DNA of 58,676 bases from Bacteroidota bacterium (GCA_947447375.1 CANFJB010000014.1:1-58676), one strand, 5' to 3'. Shown: positions 38,145-47,065, counted from the stretch's first letter. The notes: generated by a model not told the origin, from the letters alone. A program made the numbers and translations.

Positions 38145-39092
38145 ATGGAAAAATTGAGAATCGTTTTCATGGGAACCCCAGAATTTGCTGTTGGCATTTT
38201 GGATACTATAATAAAGAACAACTATGAGGTTGTAGGAGTTATTACAGCAGCCGATAAACCTGCAGGTCGTGGCCAAAAGATAAAATATTCCGCGGTAAAA
38301 GAATATGCATTAGAAAATAACCTCACTCTTTTACAACCTACGAATTTAAAAGATCCAACGTTCTTAGAAGAATTAAAGGGTTTAAATGCCAATTTACAAA
38401 TAATAGTTGCTTTTAGAATGTTGCCGAAATTAGTTTGGGAAATGCCGAAATACGGAACATTTAATCTACACGCATCGTTGCTACCAAATTATCGTGGTGC
38501 AGCACCAATCAATTGGGCTATAATCAATGGAGAATCTAAAACTGGTGTTACTACCTTTTATATAGATGACAAAATTGATACCGGAGCAATGATTTTGAGT
38601 GCTGAAACACCTATTCATCCCGATGAAAATGCAGGCCAACTTCATGACCGATTAATGATTTTAGGAAGTGAAACAGTTATTGATACATTAAAATTGATTG
38701 AGAAAGAAGAAGTTTCACTTACAATTCAAGAAGACAATTCAGAAATTAAAACGGCGTATAAGCTAGATAAAGACAATTGCAAAATCGATTGGAGTAAATC
38801 CGGCGCAGAAATTCACAATCAAATACGTGGACTTTCGCCTTATCCAGTGGCTTGGTGTTATTTTAAAGACAATAACCAAGAGTGGAATGTGAAGATTTAT
38901 GAATCGAAAATTAGTATTGAAAATCACAATTATCCTATTGGTTCGGTTCTAACCACAAAAAAAGAAATAAAAGTGGCTGTTTCAAATGGATTTATCCAAA
39001 TTTTGAGTTTACAATTTCCAGGAAAGAAAAAAATGACAGCTTCTGAACTTTTAAATGGAATGACATTTTCAGATAAAGCCTTGGTTTTATAG
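38145..39092 (+). CDS. fmt: Methionyl-tRNA formyltransferase
   Basis: 315 aa; formylates initiator Met-tRNA using 10-formyl-THF. It has FMGTPEFAV at the start, the HASLLPNYRGAAPINWAI active-site loop (Asn/His/Asp triad region) and a C-terminal OB-like domain from about residue 205. Length is normal. It follows recQ with 2 bases between. Confidence 0.96.
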   Translation: MEKLRIVFMGTPEFAVGILDTIIKNNYEVVGVITAADKPAGRGQKIKYSAVKEYALENNLTLLQPTNLKDPTFLEELKGLNANLQIIVAFRMLPKLVWEMPKYGTFNLHASLLPNYRGAAPINWAIINGESKTGVTTFYIDDKIDTGAMILSAETPIHPDENAGQLHDRLMILGSETVIDTLKLIEKEEVSLTIQEDNSEIKTAYKLDKDNCKIDWSKSGAEIHNQIRGLSPYPVAWCYFKDNNQEWNVKIYESKISIENHNYPIGSVLTTKKEIKVAVSNGFIQILSLQFPGKKKMTASELLNGMTFSDKALVL

Positions 39093-39140
39093 GGTGTTAA
39101 GGAGTTGAATGTATTAAAAAAAAGGCAATATCTAGTCTCT

Positions 39141-39172
39141 TTATCAACAAAAATAGGAAGTTATCAACAAAA
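39141..39172 (+). promoter_or_regulatory. Two DnaA-box-like sites upstream of hup
   Basis: TTATCAACAAAA occurs at 39141-39152 and again at 39161-39172, same strand and 20 bases apart (two helical turns). It is one base off the DnaA box TTATCCACA. It lies just upstream of the HU promoter. A binding role is inference. Confidence 0.4.
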
Positions 39173-39195
39173 GAGGTAGATTTTTAAAAAAACGC

Positions 39196-39225
39196 TTGCA
39201 CAGTAATGTATTCCTACTAATTTTG
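39196..39225 (+). promoter_or_regulatory. Promoter of the HU gene
   Basis: TTG (39196-39198), a 19-base spacer and TAATTTTG (39218-39225) match the Bacteroidota -33/-7 pattern. The leader to the start at 39268 is about 35 bases. Confidence 0.7.
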
Positions 39226-39267
39226 TTACTGTAATGAAATTTTAACCAACATTTAATATCTATTATT

Positions 39268-39540
39268 ATGAACAAATCAGAATTAATTGACGCAATCGCT
39301 GCTGACGCAGGAATTACTAAAGCAGCTGCAAAATCAGCTTTAGAATCATTTTTAGGAAATGTAAGTGGTACATTAAAAAAAGGTGGTAGAGTATCTTTAG
39401 TAGGATTCGGATCTTGGTCAGTATCTGCAAGAGCAGCTAGAGACGGAAGAAACCCACAAACTGGAGCAACTATCAAAATTGCTGCTAAAAAAGTTGTTAA
39501 ATTTAAAGCTGGAGCTGAATTAGAATCAGCTGTAAACTAA
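39268..39540 (+). CDS. hup: HU-family DNA-binding protein
   Basis: 90 aa nucleoid protein that bends DNA as a dimer. It has MNKSELIDAIAADAGITKAA, GRVSLVGFGSW and the DNA-minor-groove arm RDGRNPQTGATIKI with the intercalating Pro. Codon use favours few synonymous codons, as expected for a highly expressed gene. It has its own promoter and terminator. Confidence 0.96.
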   Translation: MNKSELIDAIAADAGITKAAAKSALESFLGNVSGTLKKGGRVSLVGFGSWSVSARAARDGRNPQTGATIKIAAKKVVKFKAGAELESAVN

Positions 39541-39560
39541 TAATTTACCAAAATAAATTA

Positions 39561-39590
39561 AAGCCACGCATTGCGTGGCTTTTTTTTTGA
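39561..39590 (+). terminator. Terminator of hup
   Basis: AAGCCACGC - ATT - GCGTGGCTT hairpin (39561-39581) followed by a run of T. Confidence 0.92.
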
Positions 39591-39617
39591 ATAAATTTGT
39601 ATAATAATAATCAAAAG

Positions 39618-40178
39618 ATGTCCTCAACTAAAATCATTAAAGGAAATTTACTCATTGCCGAACCTTCTTCGGTTTATGACCAGCCTTTTAATAGATCGAT
39701 TGTTCTATTAACATAATACAATGAGGATGGAACTGTAGGATTCATTGTGAACAAACCTCTTGATTATTCAATTAACGATTTAATTCCAACAATAATAGCG
39801 GAATTTTCAGTGTTTTATGGTGGACCCGTAAGCCCTGAAAATGTCTATTTTATTCATAATGTCCCAGAAATTATTGGTGATGGAATTGAAATATCTCCTG
39901 GTTTATTTTGGGGAGGAAATTTTGAAAATACTATTGCCGAAATTAACAACGGAACTATCAAGAAAGACAATATTCGTTTTTTTCTTGGTTATTCAGGATG
40001 GGAAATTGAACAATTAGAAGATGAAATCAGTTCTAAATATTGGGTTGTTGTTGAAAATAAATATCAAAATGATATTCTGAGTAAAGAAGCCAGTGATTTT
40101 TGGAAAGAGAAAATTCAAGAATTGGGTGGCGATTATTTACTTTGGGCAAACGCACCTGAAAATCCTTTTTGGAATTAA
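39618..40178 (+). pseudogene. YqgE/AlgH family gene with in-frame stop
   Basis: From ATG at 39618 the frame reads MSSTKIIKGNLLIAEPSSVY and on to RSIVLL T, then TAA (39714-39716), then YNEDGTVGFIVNKPLDYSIN and on to the normal end WANAPENPFWN at 40178. The two parts fit a YqgE protein of 187 residues interrupted at codon 33 where the family has an acidic residue, so a single GAA-to-TAA change would explain it. No frameshift is needed. A GTG at 39747 could restart translation, but the product would lack the first strand and helix. It may be a true nonsense mutation, strain-specific decay or a sequencing error. Confidence 0.85.
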
Positions 40179-41014
40179 GACAATCTAATTTGAGCGTTTA
40201 ACAGAGCAACTAACTTAGTTGACAATGTAGTACCAAATTCTTTTTTTCGGTATTTAGTTATCGGTTGAATCCCTTTAATGACATTTGAAATAAATAATTC
40301 ATCCGCTTTTTGAAGATCAAATGGAGAAATTTCCCCTTCTTCCACTTCTAACCCCTCCAATTTTGATGCTAAATTAAGGACTTGCTTGCGCAAAACTCCG
40401 TTCAAGCAACCTTCCGATAAAGCTGGTGTAATCAATTTTCCATTTAAAACCATAAAAATATTTCCCTGCAATGCTTCTGCAACATTTTTACTTTCATTTA
40501 AAAGCAAACAATTATCAAGACCATTCTCATCAGCATAAATACTTGCGGTTACATTTAAAATTTTGTTGGTCGTTTTTAAAGTAGAAAGCAATTGTTTGGT
40601 GATATAGAAATCTTTGTACAAATCAACTTCATAGGGTTTTGAATCGATAGAATACATCTTATTTTCTAGCGGGCTGCAATTGATTAAGTACGAAACCGAA
40701 CGCTGAACAGGTAAATAATTACCACCTTCATTTCTATAAACGGTAACTCTAACTCTTGCTGAATCGCTACATTCATTGGTTTTAGCCAAACTTAGAATTT
40801 GCTCTTCAAAAAACTCCATGGTAAAATTCATTGGAATTTCCATTCTCACAATTCTCATCGAAGCCATTAATCTAAAATAGTGATCTTCTAGAAATAGGAT
40901 TTTTTGATCTACTATTTTCATAGATTCAAAAACGCCATCACCATAAAGAAAGGCGCGATTATTTACCAATAAATTGGTTTCTGAATCAGTAATTGTTCCG
41001 TTAAAATTTATCAT
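40175..41014 (-). CDS. Class IV aminotransferase (4-amino-4-deoxychorismate lyase-like)
   Basis: 279 aa, PLP fold type IV. It starts at MINFNGTITD; a GTG four codons upstream lies inside a terminator and is rejected. RAFLYGDGVFESM is the PLP-site entry. Lys147 in TLKTTNK is the probable Schiff-base lysine. NESKNVAEALQGNIF and TPALSEGCLNGVLR complete the family motifs. It is either branched-chain aminotransferase-like or PabC-like; length and GDGVFES favour the second. Its ATG directly follows the T run of the upstream gene's terminator. Confidence 0.85.
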   Translation of the reverse strand: MINFNGTITDSETNLLVNNRAFLYGDGVFESMKIVDQKILFLEDHYFRLMASMRIVRMEIPMNFTMEFFEEQILSLAKTNECSDSARVRVTVYRNEGGNYLPVQRSVSYLINCSPLENKMYSIDSKPYEVDLYKDFYITKQLLSTLKTTNKILNVTASIYADENGLDNCLLLNESKNVAEALQGNIFMVLNGKLITPALSEGCLNGVLRKQVLNLASKLEGLEVEEGEISPFDLQKADELFISNVIKGIQPITKYRKKEFGTTLSTKLVALLNAQIRLS

Positions 41015-41040
41015 AAAAAAAGTCACGCTTAGAGCGTGAC
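41015..41040 (-). terminator. Terminator of the START-like gene, abutting the next start codon
   Basis: GTCACGCT (41022-41029), loop TAG, AGCGTGAC (41033-41040). On the minus strand it is followed by seven T's (41021-41015) and then the ATG of the aminotransferase at 41014. Confidence 0.9.
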
Positions 41041-41066
41041 AAATATAAGTTTAAAATATTGAAAAT

Positions 41067-41459
41067 CTAAACAGAACCAATCACATGTTTTAAATCGGAA
41101 ATTTGACTTTCCCAAAGTAGTTTTACTTCTTCAAAATCTTCTTCAAAAGCAAAATCGGTCACCATTAAAGAAACGTCTTTAGTGATTTCATCTTCTAGAA
41201 TTCGTAATTCAAAAAAGTAATCGGTGTCTTTATTGTCTTCGTCAATCCAACGGAATTTTACTCTTTCATCCGATTTTCTGGCGGTTAACCTTGCTTTTTC
41301 TTCGGAACCATCCCAAATAAAAGTAAAAAACTCACCACGCGAATTTACATTATCAGCGAACCATTCAGAAAGACCAGAGGGAGTTGATATATATTGATAC
41401 AATAATTGAGGTGAAGAATTCAATTGAAATTCTAATTCGTATTTTACTTTTGTATTCAT
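41067..41459 (-). CDS. START-like / AHSA1-type SRPBCC domain protein
   Basis: 130 aa, a single helix-grip fold. It starts KYELEFQLNSSPQLLYQYIS and has TPSGLSEWFADNV, FIWDGSEEKARL and the long C-terminal helix FEEDFEEVKLLWESQISDLK. These define the small Bacteroidota START-like family. It probably binds a hydrophobic ligand; no function is known. It is upstream of the class IV aminotransferase but separated from it by a strong terminator. Confidence 0.85.
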   Translation of the reverse strand: MNTKVKYELEFQLNSSPQLLYQYISTPSGLSEWFADNVNSRGEFFTFIWDGSEEKARLTARKSDERVKFRWIDEDNKDTDYFFELRILEDEITKDVSLMVTDFAFEEDFEEVKLLWESQISDLKHVIGSV

Positions 41460-41547
41460 GACTTGCTGAAAAATTTTTGTGAAATATATAGATTAAATAA
41501 CTAATAAAAAAGCAAATTAAAATATATTTTATTTTCTTCAATATATA

Positions 41548-41578
41548 TTTGCATCATCTGATTTATGTTTTATATTTG
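41548..41578 (+). promoter_or_regulatory. Promoter of tRNA-Met
   Basis: TTTG (41548-41551), a 19-base spacer and TATATTTG (41571-41578) are an excellent match to the Bacteroidota promoter. Transcription would begin about 30 bases before the tRNA. Confidence 0.8.
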
Positions 41579-41612
41579 CACCCGCATTGATAGATGCAAA
41601 TAACCGAAAAAT

Positions 41613-41686
41613 GGCGAGGTAGCTCAGTCGGTTAGAGCGCAGGATTCATAACCCTGAGGTCGAGAGTTCAAATCTCTCTCTCGCTA
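41613..41686 (+). tRNA. tRNA-Met (anticodon CAT)
   Basis: A cloverleaf is drawn directly: acceptor GGCGAGG / TCTCGCT, D-arm GCTC/GAGC, anticodon stem CAGGA/CCCTG with loop TTCATAA (anticodon CAT) and an A-C pair next to the loop. The variable loop is AGGTC and the T-arm is GAGAG/CTCTC with TTCAAAT. CCA is not encoded. The pairs at the acceptor end and the lack of three G-C pairs in the anticodon stem suggest elongator Met (or Ile2 if CAT is modified). It serves as a likely integration target for the next gene. Confidence 0.95.
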
Positions 41687-41708
41687 CAAAAGAAAATTCA
41701 ATGAAACT

Positions 41709-41739
41709 GCGGTTTAGTGTTCACTAAACCGCTTTTTTT
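41709..41739 (+). terminator. Terminator of tRNA-Met
   Basis: GCGGTTTAGTG (41709-41719) and CACTAAACCGC (41722-41732) form 11 pairs with a 2-base gap, followed by seven T's (41733-41739). The integrase ATG starts on the next base. Confidence 0.9.
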
Positions 41740-43104
41740 ATGTCGAATATTTTATTACTTTTACAAAGAGTACACCAAAACGTACACCAAAACAGACACT
41801 CTTTGGATAAAAAAAATTTTTCTATACCCAAAATTTACACCGGTGGTGTGGATATCACTTTATGGAATGAACTTTCTAAAGAAGAGCAAAAACAAGCACT
41901 TTCTAAAGATTGGTATATTTATTATAAATTTATCGATTCCACCACTGGAAATCTAAAACGTATGCCTAATATAAAAGGTGGTTGTAATAGATACAAAACT
42001 AAAAAAGAGCGATTGTTGATATTAACTCAATTAAGAGACGCTCTTGAATATCTATTGGAAAAAGGTTTGAACCCTTATTCAGATTCCGATACCAGTTTGC
42101 TTGAATTAGAACAAGCACCTCCAAAGAAAAACAAGATGGTAGTTGTTGCTCCAGTTGCAATTGATACTAATGTTGTAGAAATTCCTCTGCCTGTAAAACC
42201 AGTAACAATAGAACCCGTTTTGTCTATTAAAGAAGCTTTTGCTTACGCTTTAAAGATTAAGAAAAAATCGCTAAACGATACCTCTTATATGAACTTTGAA
42301 GGAAGAATTAATCGATTCAAAAAAGCATTGGATGAAAATGCTCCAATTACCTCACTGAATCGCAAACAAACTAACGAATATCTAAATAGTATTTTAGAAA
42401 CCACAAGTGCCCGAAATCGAAATAATACGCGAATAGACTTAAGCTCTTTATTTGAAGTATTAGCCAATGACGAAATCATACCCGAGAATTTCATAAAAAG
42501 AATAAACACCTTAAAAACTAAACCCCAACGAAACAAAACCTATACTCCGGATATGCAGGAAACCATTTACTCCTATCTTGAGAAAAACGATGCTTTACTC
42601 CTGCTTTTTATAAAATTTATCTCCTATAATTTTTTACGTCCGGTAGAGGTTTGTCGATTAAAAGTAGGAGACTTGGATGTTAAGGACAAAAAACTATATG
42701 TTAGAGCGAAAAATAAACTTGTTAAAATCAAAATCATACCTGAAATCTTAATTAAAGATTTACCTGATTTAACCCAAATGAACAAAGAGGATTTTTTATT
42801 CACTCCAACTAAAATAGGTGGTCAATGGATTGCTACAGAAAATAATCGCAGAGACCATTTTTCCAAACGATTCAAGTCAATTGTAAAAGATCATTTTGGA
42901 TTGGGTTCCGATTATGGAATGTATAGTTTTAGACATACTTTTATAACCAAACTTTATAGAGAACTTCGCAAATCCTATTCTCCATTTGAAGCCAAAAGTA
43001 TTTTGATGAATATTACTGGCCACTCAACAATGTCTGCTCTTGAATTGTATTTGAGGGATATTGATGCAGAACTACCAGAAGATTATTCACATTTACTTGA
43101 ATAA
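41740..43104 (+). CDS. Tyrosine-type integrase next to tRNA-Met
   Basis: 454 aa. Its N-terminal arm-binding-like region (IPKIYTGGVDITLWNELSKE, RMPNIKGGCNRYKTKKER) is typical of Bacteroidota phage/island integrases. A SAM-like core-binding domain covers about 165-265 and the catalytic domain 275-454. Catalytic residues seen are Arg in NFLRPVEVCRLK, Lys near RAKNKLVK, HTFITKL preceded by FR (HxxR variant RHTF), His in TGHST and Tyr in LELYLRDI. Its position straight after the tRNA implies insertion of a genomic island at the tRNA 3' end. Two tandem 12-base repeats encode VHQNVHQN near the start. Confidence 0.88.
   Translation: MSNILLLLQRVHQNVHQNRHSLDKKNFSIPKIYTGGVDITLWNELSKEEQKQALSKDWYIYYKFIDSTTGNLKRMPNIKGGCNRYKTKKERLLILTQLRDALEYLLEKGLNPYSDSDTSLLELEQAPPKKNKMVVVAPVAIDTNVVEIPLPVKPVTIEPVLSIKEAFAYALKIKKKSLNDTSYMNFEGRINRFKKALDENAPITSLNRKQTNEYLNSILETTSARNRNNTRIDLSSLFEVLANDEIIPENFIKRINTLKTKPQRNKTYTPDMQETIYSYLEKNDALLLLFIKFISYNFLRPVEVCRLKVGDLDVKDKKLYVRAKNKLVKIKIIPEILIKDLPDLTQMNKEDFLFTPTKIGGQWIATENNRRDHFSKRFKSIVKDHFGLGSDYGMYSFRHTFITKLYRELRKSYSPFEAKSILMNITGHSTMSALELYLRDIDAELPEDYSHLLE
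41770..41793 (+). repeat. Tandem 12-base direct repeat at the start of the integrase
   Basis: GTACACCAAAAC occurs twice head to tail (41770-41781 and 41782-41793). It is within 110 bases of the tRNA 3' end and could be an arm-type integrase site that is also translated. Confidence 0.6.
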
Positions 43105-43522
43105 ACTTTAATAGAATTGTAGTTCATAAAATACTATAAAACCATTAACTAAATTATCAATAAAAAACATCGTAAAAAAATATAAATAAACCATAGGTTT
43201 CTATAAGCTAGACCTAATGTATTTCTTTACTTTTTATTTTTGGTTTACTTGGGAGAAATCTTAGAGAAACTCCAGGAAAATATGAGGTATACCTGAGTAA
43301 ACCTATTTATTTGTTTCTATAATATAGGATGTTTCAATGATTAACTATTGGATAACTATTTGGCAAAACTTATTTGAATAACTAATAGAAACTAATAAAC
43401 AAAAACAATAGGAATTTGTATTGTCTTTTAAAAGAAATTTACTCCAAAAATGTACCTAAAAAAACCACACTTAAGCAACTTAATTATTTACAAATTAGTT
43501 AATCAGAACTCGGTAGGAAATA
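43105..43522. other. Gene-free stretch behind the integrase
   Basis: 418 AT-rich bases with no supported gene. It contains an interrupted inverted repeat GGTTTACT (43242-43249) / AGTAAACC (43296-43303) and a 10-base palindrome AGGTATACCT (43285-43294) between the arms. This could be an accessory site for the integrase, but nothing more can be said. Confidence 0.4.
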
Positions 43523-44530
43523 TTAATTTTTTGGTAGTTTTATCCATTTCCCCCAATCGTTTGCTACATCATCCCAATTGAATATATCAAAATTGGGTTG
43601 TCCAGTTGTTGTTAGTGGAAAAAAATTATGTTCTAAACCAATATAGGCTTTATAAGTAAAATTCCTTTTCTTTTGTCGTATCATTTCCACACGTAAATAA
43701 TCATTGTAAGGAGCACTCCAATCTTTTGTACCATAACTTACCAAAACAGGAATTGTCAATTTTTCTAAATAGTGAATCGGTGGAATAGAAAAGTCATAAG
43801 TTGCTTTGAAAGTATCTCCGTTGGTGTCGTCCATATTGCTTTTATCATTTACAACTTGCTCCCAATAATCAAACTCACTTTCTCCATATCTTGTGCTGTC
43901 AGTGTCGGATTCTGTGGCTCTGTCTTGGCTTATCATTGCCATTATTCTACCTAATGGACAACCGCTTGAATAAATTAAATGCGTTATCTTTTTACACTTC
44001 ACTGCAAGTTTTGATGCAATTGTACTTCCTTCTGAATGTCCAGCAACTATTAATTTTGAATTGTCAATATAAGGGAGTTTTTCTAAATAATCAATTACCT
44101 TTAAATTTCGCTCTACATAATAGTCAAGTATATTTCTGTTGGAGTACTCTTTCGGTATTTTGCCAGTTTCTGGGTCTTGATAAACAAAATTACGTCCCAA
44201 TGTTTTTGCTTCTACAACTAAAGGAACAAATGGTTTACTAATTATTACGATATGATAATCGATTTCTAAACTATCGGTTTTAAATGGGAAAACACTATAG
44301 GTTTTATCTCCCTCCTTTTTAATTAAAGGTTGAGGCAAACTACCTTGACAAAATAGAAAAATTGGCTTTCGTTTTAGTTCTTCTCCTTTTTTTGATTTTA
44401 TCAAAATGTCGATATTATCCCCTTTAAAAGTTGTTGTCAAATGTCTGAATCCGAAGTCCTCTGGTTTGTTTTTTTGAGCAAAAACTTGTGTTGCCAAAAT
44501 TAATATCAAAAGGTAAAGTGAGGTTTTCAT
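43523..44530 (-). CDS. Secreted alpha/beta hydrolase
   Basis: 335 aa from MKTSLYLLILILATQVFAQ (signal peptide). The hydrolase core has the nucleophile in VAGHSEGSTIA, an acid in YGTKDWSAP and His in GLEHNFFP. The fold resembles BAAT/dienelactone-type and acyl-peptide hydrolases. It is probably exported to the periplasm. The substrate is unknown. It is the first of a run of exported hydrolases on the minus strand behind the integrase. Confidence 0.85.
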   Translation of the reverse strand: MKTSLYLLILILATQVFAQKNKPEDFGFRHLTTTFKGDNIDILIKSKKGEELKRKPIFLFCQGSLPQPLIKKEGDKTYSVFPFKTDSLEIDYHIVIISKPFVPLVVEAKTLGRNFVYQDPETGKIPKEYSNRNILDYYVERNLKVIDYLEKLPYIDNSKLIVAGHSEGSTIASKLAVKCKKITHLIYSSGCPLGRIMAMISQDRATESDTDSTRYGESEFDYWEQVVNDKSNMDDTNGDTFKATYDFSIPPIHYLEKLTIPVLVSYGTKDWSAPYNDYLRVEMIRQKKRNFTYKAYIGLEHNFFPLTTTGQPNFDIFNWDDVANDWGKWIKLPKN

Positions 44531-44606
44531 AACTAACACAATAGGAGTCTACTTATTTTTAAAAAGCCGAAATTCAAAAAACAAATGAAGTTAAAAATTA
44601 GTATTA

Positions 44607-46010
44607 TTATTTTTCGGTTATTTTTTTAATTGCATTTTGGGTTGAATTAACATTATTAAAATAGTCATTAATAATCAATTCTAATTTTTTATCATTCTTT
44701 AATGTGTTCTTTAAAGTGGAAACCAAAAAGTCATAATTAGTAAACTCAACTTTTGTTTCTAAAATGTTTTTCAACCATTCCCACATTTTCTTTTTACCAA
44801 TTTCTTTTTCAATTGCAATAAAAATTATTGGGGCGTAATCATAAAGATAGGTTTGTCTGTCGCTTATATCCGTTATTGATTTTACCATTGAAAATGAATT
44901 TGGCTTAAAGTCTTTTAAGTTTTCCATTTTTTTTGCCAATACTTCATCATAATTTTTTTCTGTTTGATTTTCTTCAGTTAATTTAAGTGCCATGTATTCT
45001 GTAAAACCTTCCGACATCATACCGCCCAATTCAGAATTAAAAACTTTGATGGTTCCAAAATAATAATGACCTAATTCGTGGGCAATGAGAGGTTTGTAAA
45101 ACTTTTGTGATGCTTCCTCAAAAACTCCGGCTAATCCATGTTTCCCCCAACCAATTCCCATAATTGTTGGATATGAAACAAAAAGCCAACTATTTTTCTT
45201 TGAAGTAGGAGTTGTATTTATAAATGTAGGGGTTTGATTGAACTTTATATTTAATTTTTGTTCGTAGTATTTTTTATAACTAGAGACTAGTATTGAAAAT
45301 TGTTTGATTTTTTCATCTGGAAATTTAGGATTTAATATTGCAATATTACCATCATCAATAAATTCATAATTCCCAAAATATAATGCTATTTCTTGTGGTT
45401 CATTACTAATTAAATGTGCAGAACTAGAACTTACAGGTTTATTACCATTGGCATAAATTGTAGAACAATCTGTGCAATTGAATTCAATGTCATAAACTAC
45501 TCTGTTATAAGAAATATCTTTTTTCGCGTCATATATAATCGGATACCAAGCACTTTGTCTTCCATCACTTCTCACTGACATACCATTAAATGCAATATTC
45601 CCTTTCCAATCTTGTTTAGAGAAGCTATCTATAGTATCGTTTGCTACAGGAAATTTACCAACATAACGAAATTGTAACTCTTCTGGTAAAAATTTAGTAT
45701 TTTTTGCATTTCCCGGGAAATAATATGCAGATGACTCTCCTGTTGAAGTGGAATCTTTATCTGATTTATCATAACCGAGCACAAAATTATTTGGTTTTTT
45801 ACTTCTGATATGCAATAGATTCATCCCTGAATTTAAACGAATTAAGTAGTCTTTAATTCTAGGAATATTACTTAGGGTTAAGTCACATTCAAACGTTCCT
45901 TCTTTTATTGATATGTTCACTTTGCCTTTTAAATGCGGTGCGTTATCTTGAGAAAACATTTTTGTCGAAAGTGTTACTAGAATAAAACACATTACTATTC
46001 GATAATTCAT
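44607..46010 (-). CDS. Secreted gluzincin metallopeptidase (M1-like)
   Basis: About 467 aa, start at MNYRIVMCFILVTLSTKMFS (signal peptide); two upstream Met codons are possible. The zinc site is IAHELGHYYFG (HExxH) with the third ligand in EGFTEYMALKL, spaced as in M1/gluzincin peptidases. The N-terminal part is beta-rich like the M1 N-domain (LRFN-type positions FELTLSNIP). The usual M1 GAMEN exopeptidase motif is not seen, so it may not be a true aminopeptidase. Confidence 0.8.
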   Translation of the reverse strand: MNYRIVMCFILVTLSTKMFSQDNAPHLKGKVNISIKEGTFECDLTLSNIPRIKDYLIRLNSGMNLLHIRSKKPNNFVLGYDKSDKDSTSTGESSAYYFPGNAKNTKFLPEELQFRYVGKFPVANDTIDSFSKQDWKGNIAFNGMSVRSDGRQSAWYPIIYDAKKDISYNRVVYDIEFNCTDCSTIYANGNKPVSSSSAHLISNEPQEIALYFGNYEFIDDGNIAILNPKFPDEKIKQFSILVSSYKKYYEQKLNIKFNQTPTFINTTPTSKKNSWLFVSYPTIMGIGWGKHGLAGVFEEASQKFYKPLIAHELGHYYFGTIKVFNSELGGMMSEGFTEYMALKLTEENQTEKNYDEVLAKKMENLKDFKPNSFSMVKSITDISDRQTYLYDYAPIIFIAIEKEIGKKKMWEWLKNILETKVEFTNYDFLVSTLKNTLKNDKKLELIINDYFNNVNSTQNAIKKITEK

Positions 46011-46102
46011 ATTTATTGCCATAATTGATTTTTTTTGGTAGCTTTTTAAAATATACAAATCAACTGAACAAGATAAACGGATTCTTGACGTATTTATTTT
46101 CT

Positions 46103-47065
46103 CTAGTTACTTATCTTCTCTTTTTTAATTGGAGAATAATCGGTTTTAGTCTGTCCGTTTACTTGTATTTTTTCAAAATAACATTTTACTCCTGTTGCTA
46201 AATTCATATCCTCAACATTTTGGATGTGAAAATGTAGGTGCGGTTCTGATGAATTTCCAGAATTACCACACAGCCCAATTAATTGTCCTTGTCTTATTTT
46301 TTGTCCTTCTTTAACCGCAATAGAATGTTGTTTGAAGTGAGCAAAAAATAAATACTCGTTGTTCTCTGTCCTAATAATAACTGTGTTTCCTGGAATGTAA
46401 ATGGGATTTGAAATCCCAGGAATATTGTCTTTTATCCCATCAACAACCAAAACAACTTCTCCGTCGCAAGGTGCAATAAGTTCTTTTCCAAAAGCATAAT
46501 AATCTTCATTGGATATTCCGTCTGTTTTAAATGATTTATCGTTATTATCTGTAATTACAATATCAAAAGCATTTTTTTGTGCTTCACTTTCTATGTGGTA
46601 ATTTAACTCTTTTGTGTCGCCACCCCAAGTGATTGTCCATTCATCATTAAATGGTAAAATAAGTTTGGTTGAATTACGTTCAATTTTTAGCAAATTGCTA
46701 TCCTTGTAAGGTTTTACAAATAATCCATTAATATTTGAATTGTTGTCAATTGAAATATTGACTGCAAATAATCCTCTCTCAAAATTAGTTTTGTAGGAAG
46801 CATAACTCTGTTCGTATTTAACAAATTGTCTTTTTGTAATTTTTCCTACTTCTGTTTTTAATTCTTCTAAAAATTCTTTTGTTTTATCAAGAGGAAGTGC
46901 ACTTTTCATTTCTTTTGAGAAACTTAAGAATATTGCATCATAATTTTCGGAATTAAAATTCATTTCAAAACGGTCAGCAACTTCTTTATTTGCAACTTTT
47001 TCTTTTTGACCGTAGGTGACGTTTATGGATATAATTGTGAGGAATATTATTAAATATTTTTTCAT
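46103..47065 (-). CDS. DUF3887 and M23 metallopeptidase
   Basis: 320 aa. A signal peptide (to about residue 19) is followed by a DUF3887-type domain (ADRFEMNFNSENYDAIFLSF, residues 25-110) and an M23/LytM domain (170-310) with APCDGEVVLVVDG, FFAHFKQHS and the HLHFHI zinc motif. The first His/Asp pair of a fully active LytM is unclear, so activity towards peptidoglycan is likely but not certain. Neighbours are also exported hydrolases. Confidence 0.85.
   Translation of the reverse strand: MKKYLIIFLTIISINVTYGQKEKVANKEVADRFEMNFNSENYDAIFLSFSKEMKSALPLDKTKEFLEELKTEVGKITKRQFVKYEQSYASYKTNFERGLFAVNISIDNNSNINGLFVKPYKDSNLLKIERNSTKLILPFNDEWTITWGGDTKELNYHIESEAQKNAFDIVITDNNDKSFKTDGISNEDYYAFGKELIAPCDGEVVLVVDGIKDNIPGISNPIYIPGNTVIIRTENNEYLFFAHFKQHSIAVKEGQKIRQGQLIGLCGNSGNSSEPHLHFHIQNVEDMNLATGVKCYFEKIQVNGQTKTDYSPIKKEKISN

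Noticed and set aside
39141..39172. Replication origin at the DnaA-box-like pair
   Set aside because: Only two imperfect sites, no AT-rich unwinding cluster beyond background and no dnaA or dnaN nearby.
41717..41956. 79-codon frame at the tRNA-integrase junction
   Set aside because: Out of frame with the integrase and covers the terminator; no family pattern.
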